This document shows, piece by piece, positions 12,178-12,343 of a stretch of DNA of 12,343 bases (its first letter is position 1; each line of letters starts with the position of its first letter). The stretch is taken from contig VGOF01000026.1 in assembly GCA_016875975.1 (NCBI GenBank), positions 1 to 12,343 on the forward strand. The letters run 5' to 3'. A program made the translations under genes and the position numbers. The stretch is from Chloroflexota bacterium (GTDB taxonomy: Bacteria; Chloroflexota; Dehalococcoidia; GIF9; UBA5629). The notes below the pieces were generated by a model. That model had not been told where the DNA came from, searched no databases, and worked only from the letters and a program-made list of their open reading frames with translations.

Positions 12178-12343
12178 ATGAGTTTGGACGAGATATATGC
12201 GCCGATTGTGGATGACCTCGAAGATGTAGAGCGTTGTCTGCAACAAGCGGCTCAGGTTGACGACCCCCTGCTGGCAGAGTTACTCAAATACGCGGTAGAA
12301 GGTGGCGGCAAGCGATTAAGGCCGGCTTTCACCTTGCTCTGCG
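12178..12343 (+). CDS. Polyprenyl synthetase family protein, N-terminal part (cut by window edge)
   Basis: Trans-isoprenyl diphosphate synthase, which elongates allylic diphosphates with isopentenyl diphosphate for quinone or undecaprenyl-type lipids. Only 55 codons are visible. They start MSLDEIYAPIVDDLEDVE and reach LLKYAVEGGGKRLRPAFTLL, where GGGKRLRP is the highly conserved substrate-binding loop of the family (G-K-x-x-R-P). Chain length and the two DDxxD motifs lie beyond the window. The ATG at 12178 is preceded by an in-frame GTG at 12172, and the upstream region (GGTAGGTAG) is only a loose ribosome binding site. It is the last gene seen in the rsmI-metG operon. Confidence 0.88.
   Translation, partial: MSLDEIYAPIVDDLEDVERCLQQAAQVDDPLLAELLKYAVEGGGKRLRPAFTLLC

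Overview
The window looks like chromosomal DNA from a Chloroflexota bacterium, most likely the Dehalococcoidia or a close relative. This is inferred from the gene content (a GuaB3-type IMP dehydrogenase relative, a CBS-CBS-ACT protein, DegV beside a PlsY-like enzyme, rsmI and metG followed by a polyprenyl synthetase), roughly balanced base composition and ordinary Shine-Dalgarno sites. No marker gene such as rRNA is present to prove it. No phage, transposase, CRISPR array or tRNA is visible.

Left part (1-2970). A strong terminator closes a gene that lies left of the window. It is followed by about 280 bases without an intact gene that hold a decayed HicA-like toxin fragment. A minus-strand operon then runs from 2824 down to 323: a GNAT acetyltransferase, an M20-family metallo-deacylase/peptidase and a small MscS-type channel whose pore helix is encoded by a perfect hexamer repeat.

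Middle part (2971-5650). This is the accessory stretch: a DUF5752-like small protein, a winged-helix regulator transcribed away from it, an unrecognised protein with a 22-residue tandem repeat behind a near-perfect sigma70 promoter, a membrane-anchored transglutaminase-like protein and a small beta-rich protein. Three blocks of degenerate 7-base-period repeat lie between or at the ends of the first genes and run into two of their 3' ends.

Right part (5654-12343). A CBS-CBS-ACT sensor protein precedes a DegV/FakB-like fatty-acid-binding protein, followed closely by a divergent PlsY-like acyltransferase. The pair suggests acyl-phosphate use in phospholipid synthesis. A palindrome overlaps the -10 of the predicted degV promoter. 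GuaB3 (minus) and rsmI (plus) diverge from a compact promoter region. The guaB3 promoter geometry excludes the longest start codon, and the rsmI promoter predicts a transcript that begins at or almost at its TTG codon. A tight operon follows: rsmI, a small zinc-ribbon protein, metG and the 5' end of a polyprenyl synthetase cut by the window edge.

No clearly new multi-gene system is evident. The most unusual items are the heptad-repeat blocks, the 22-residue repeat protein and the degV/plsY-like pair with its altered acyltransferase motifs.
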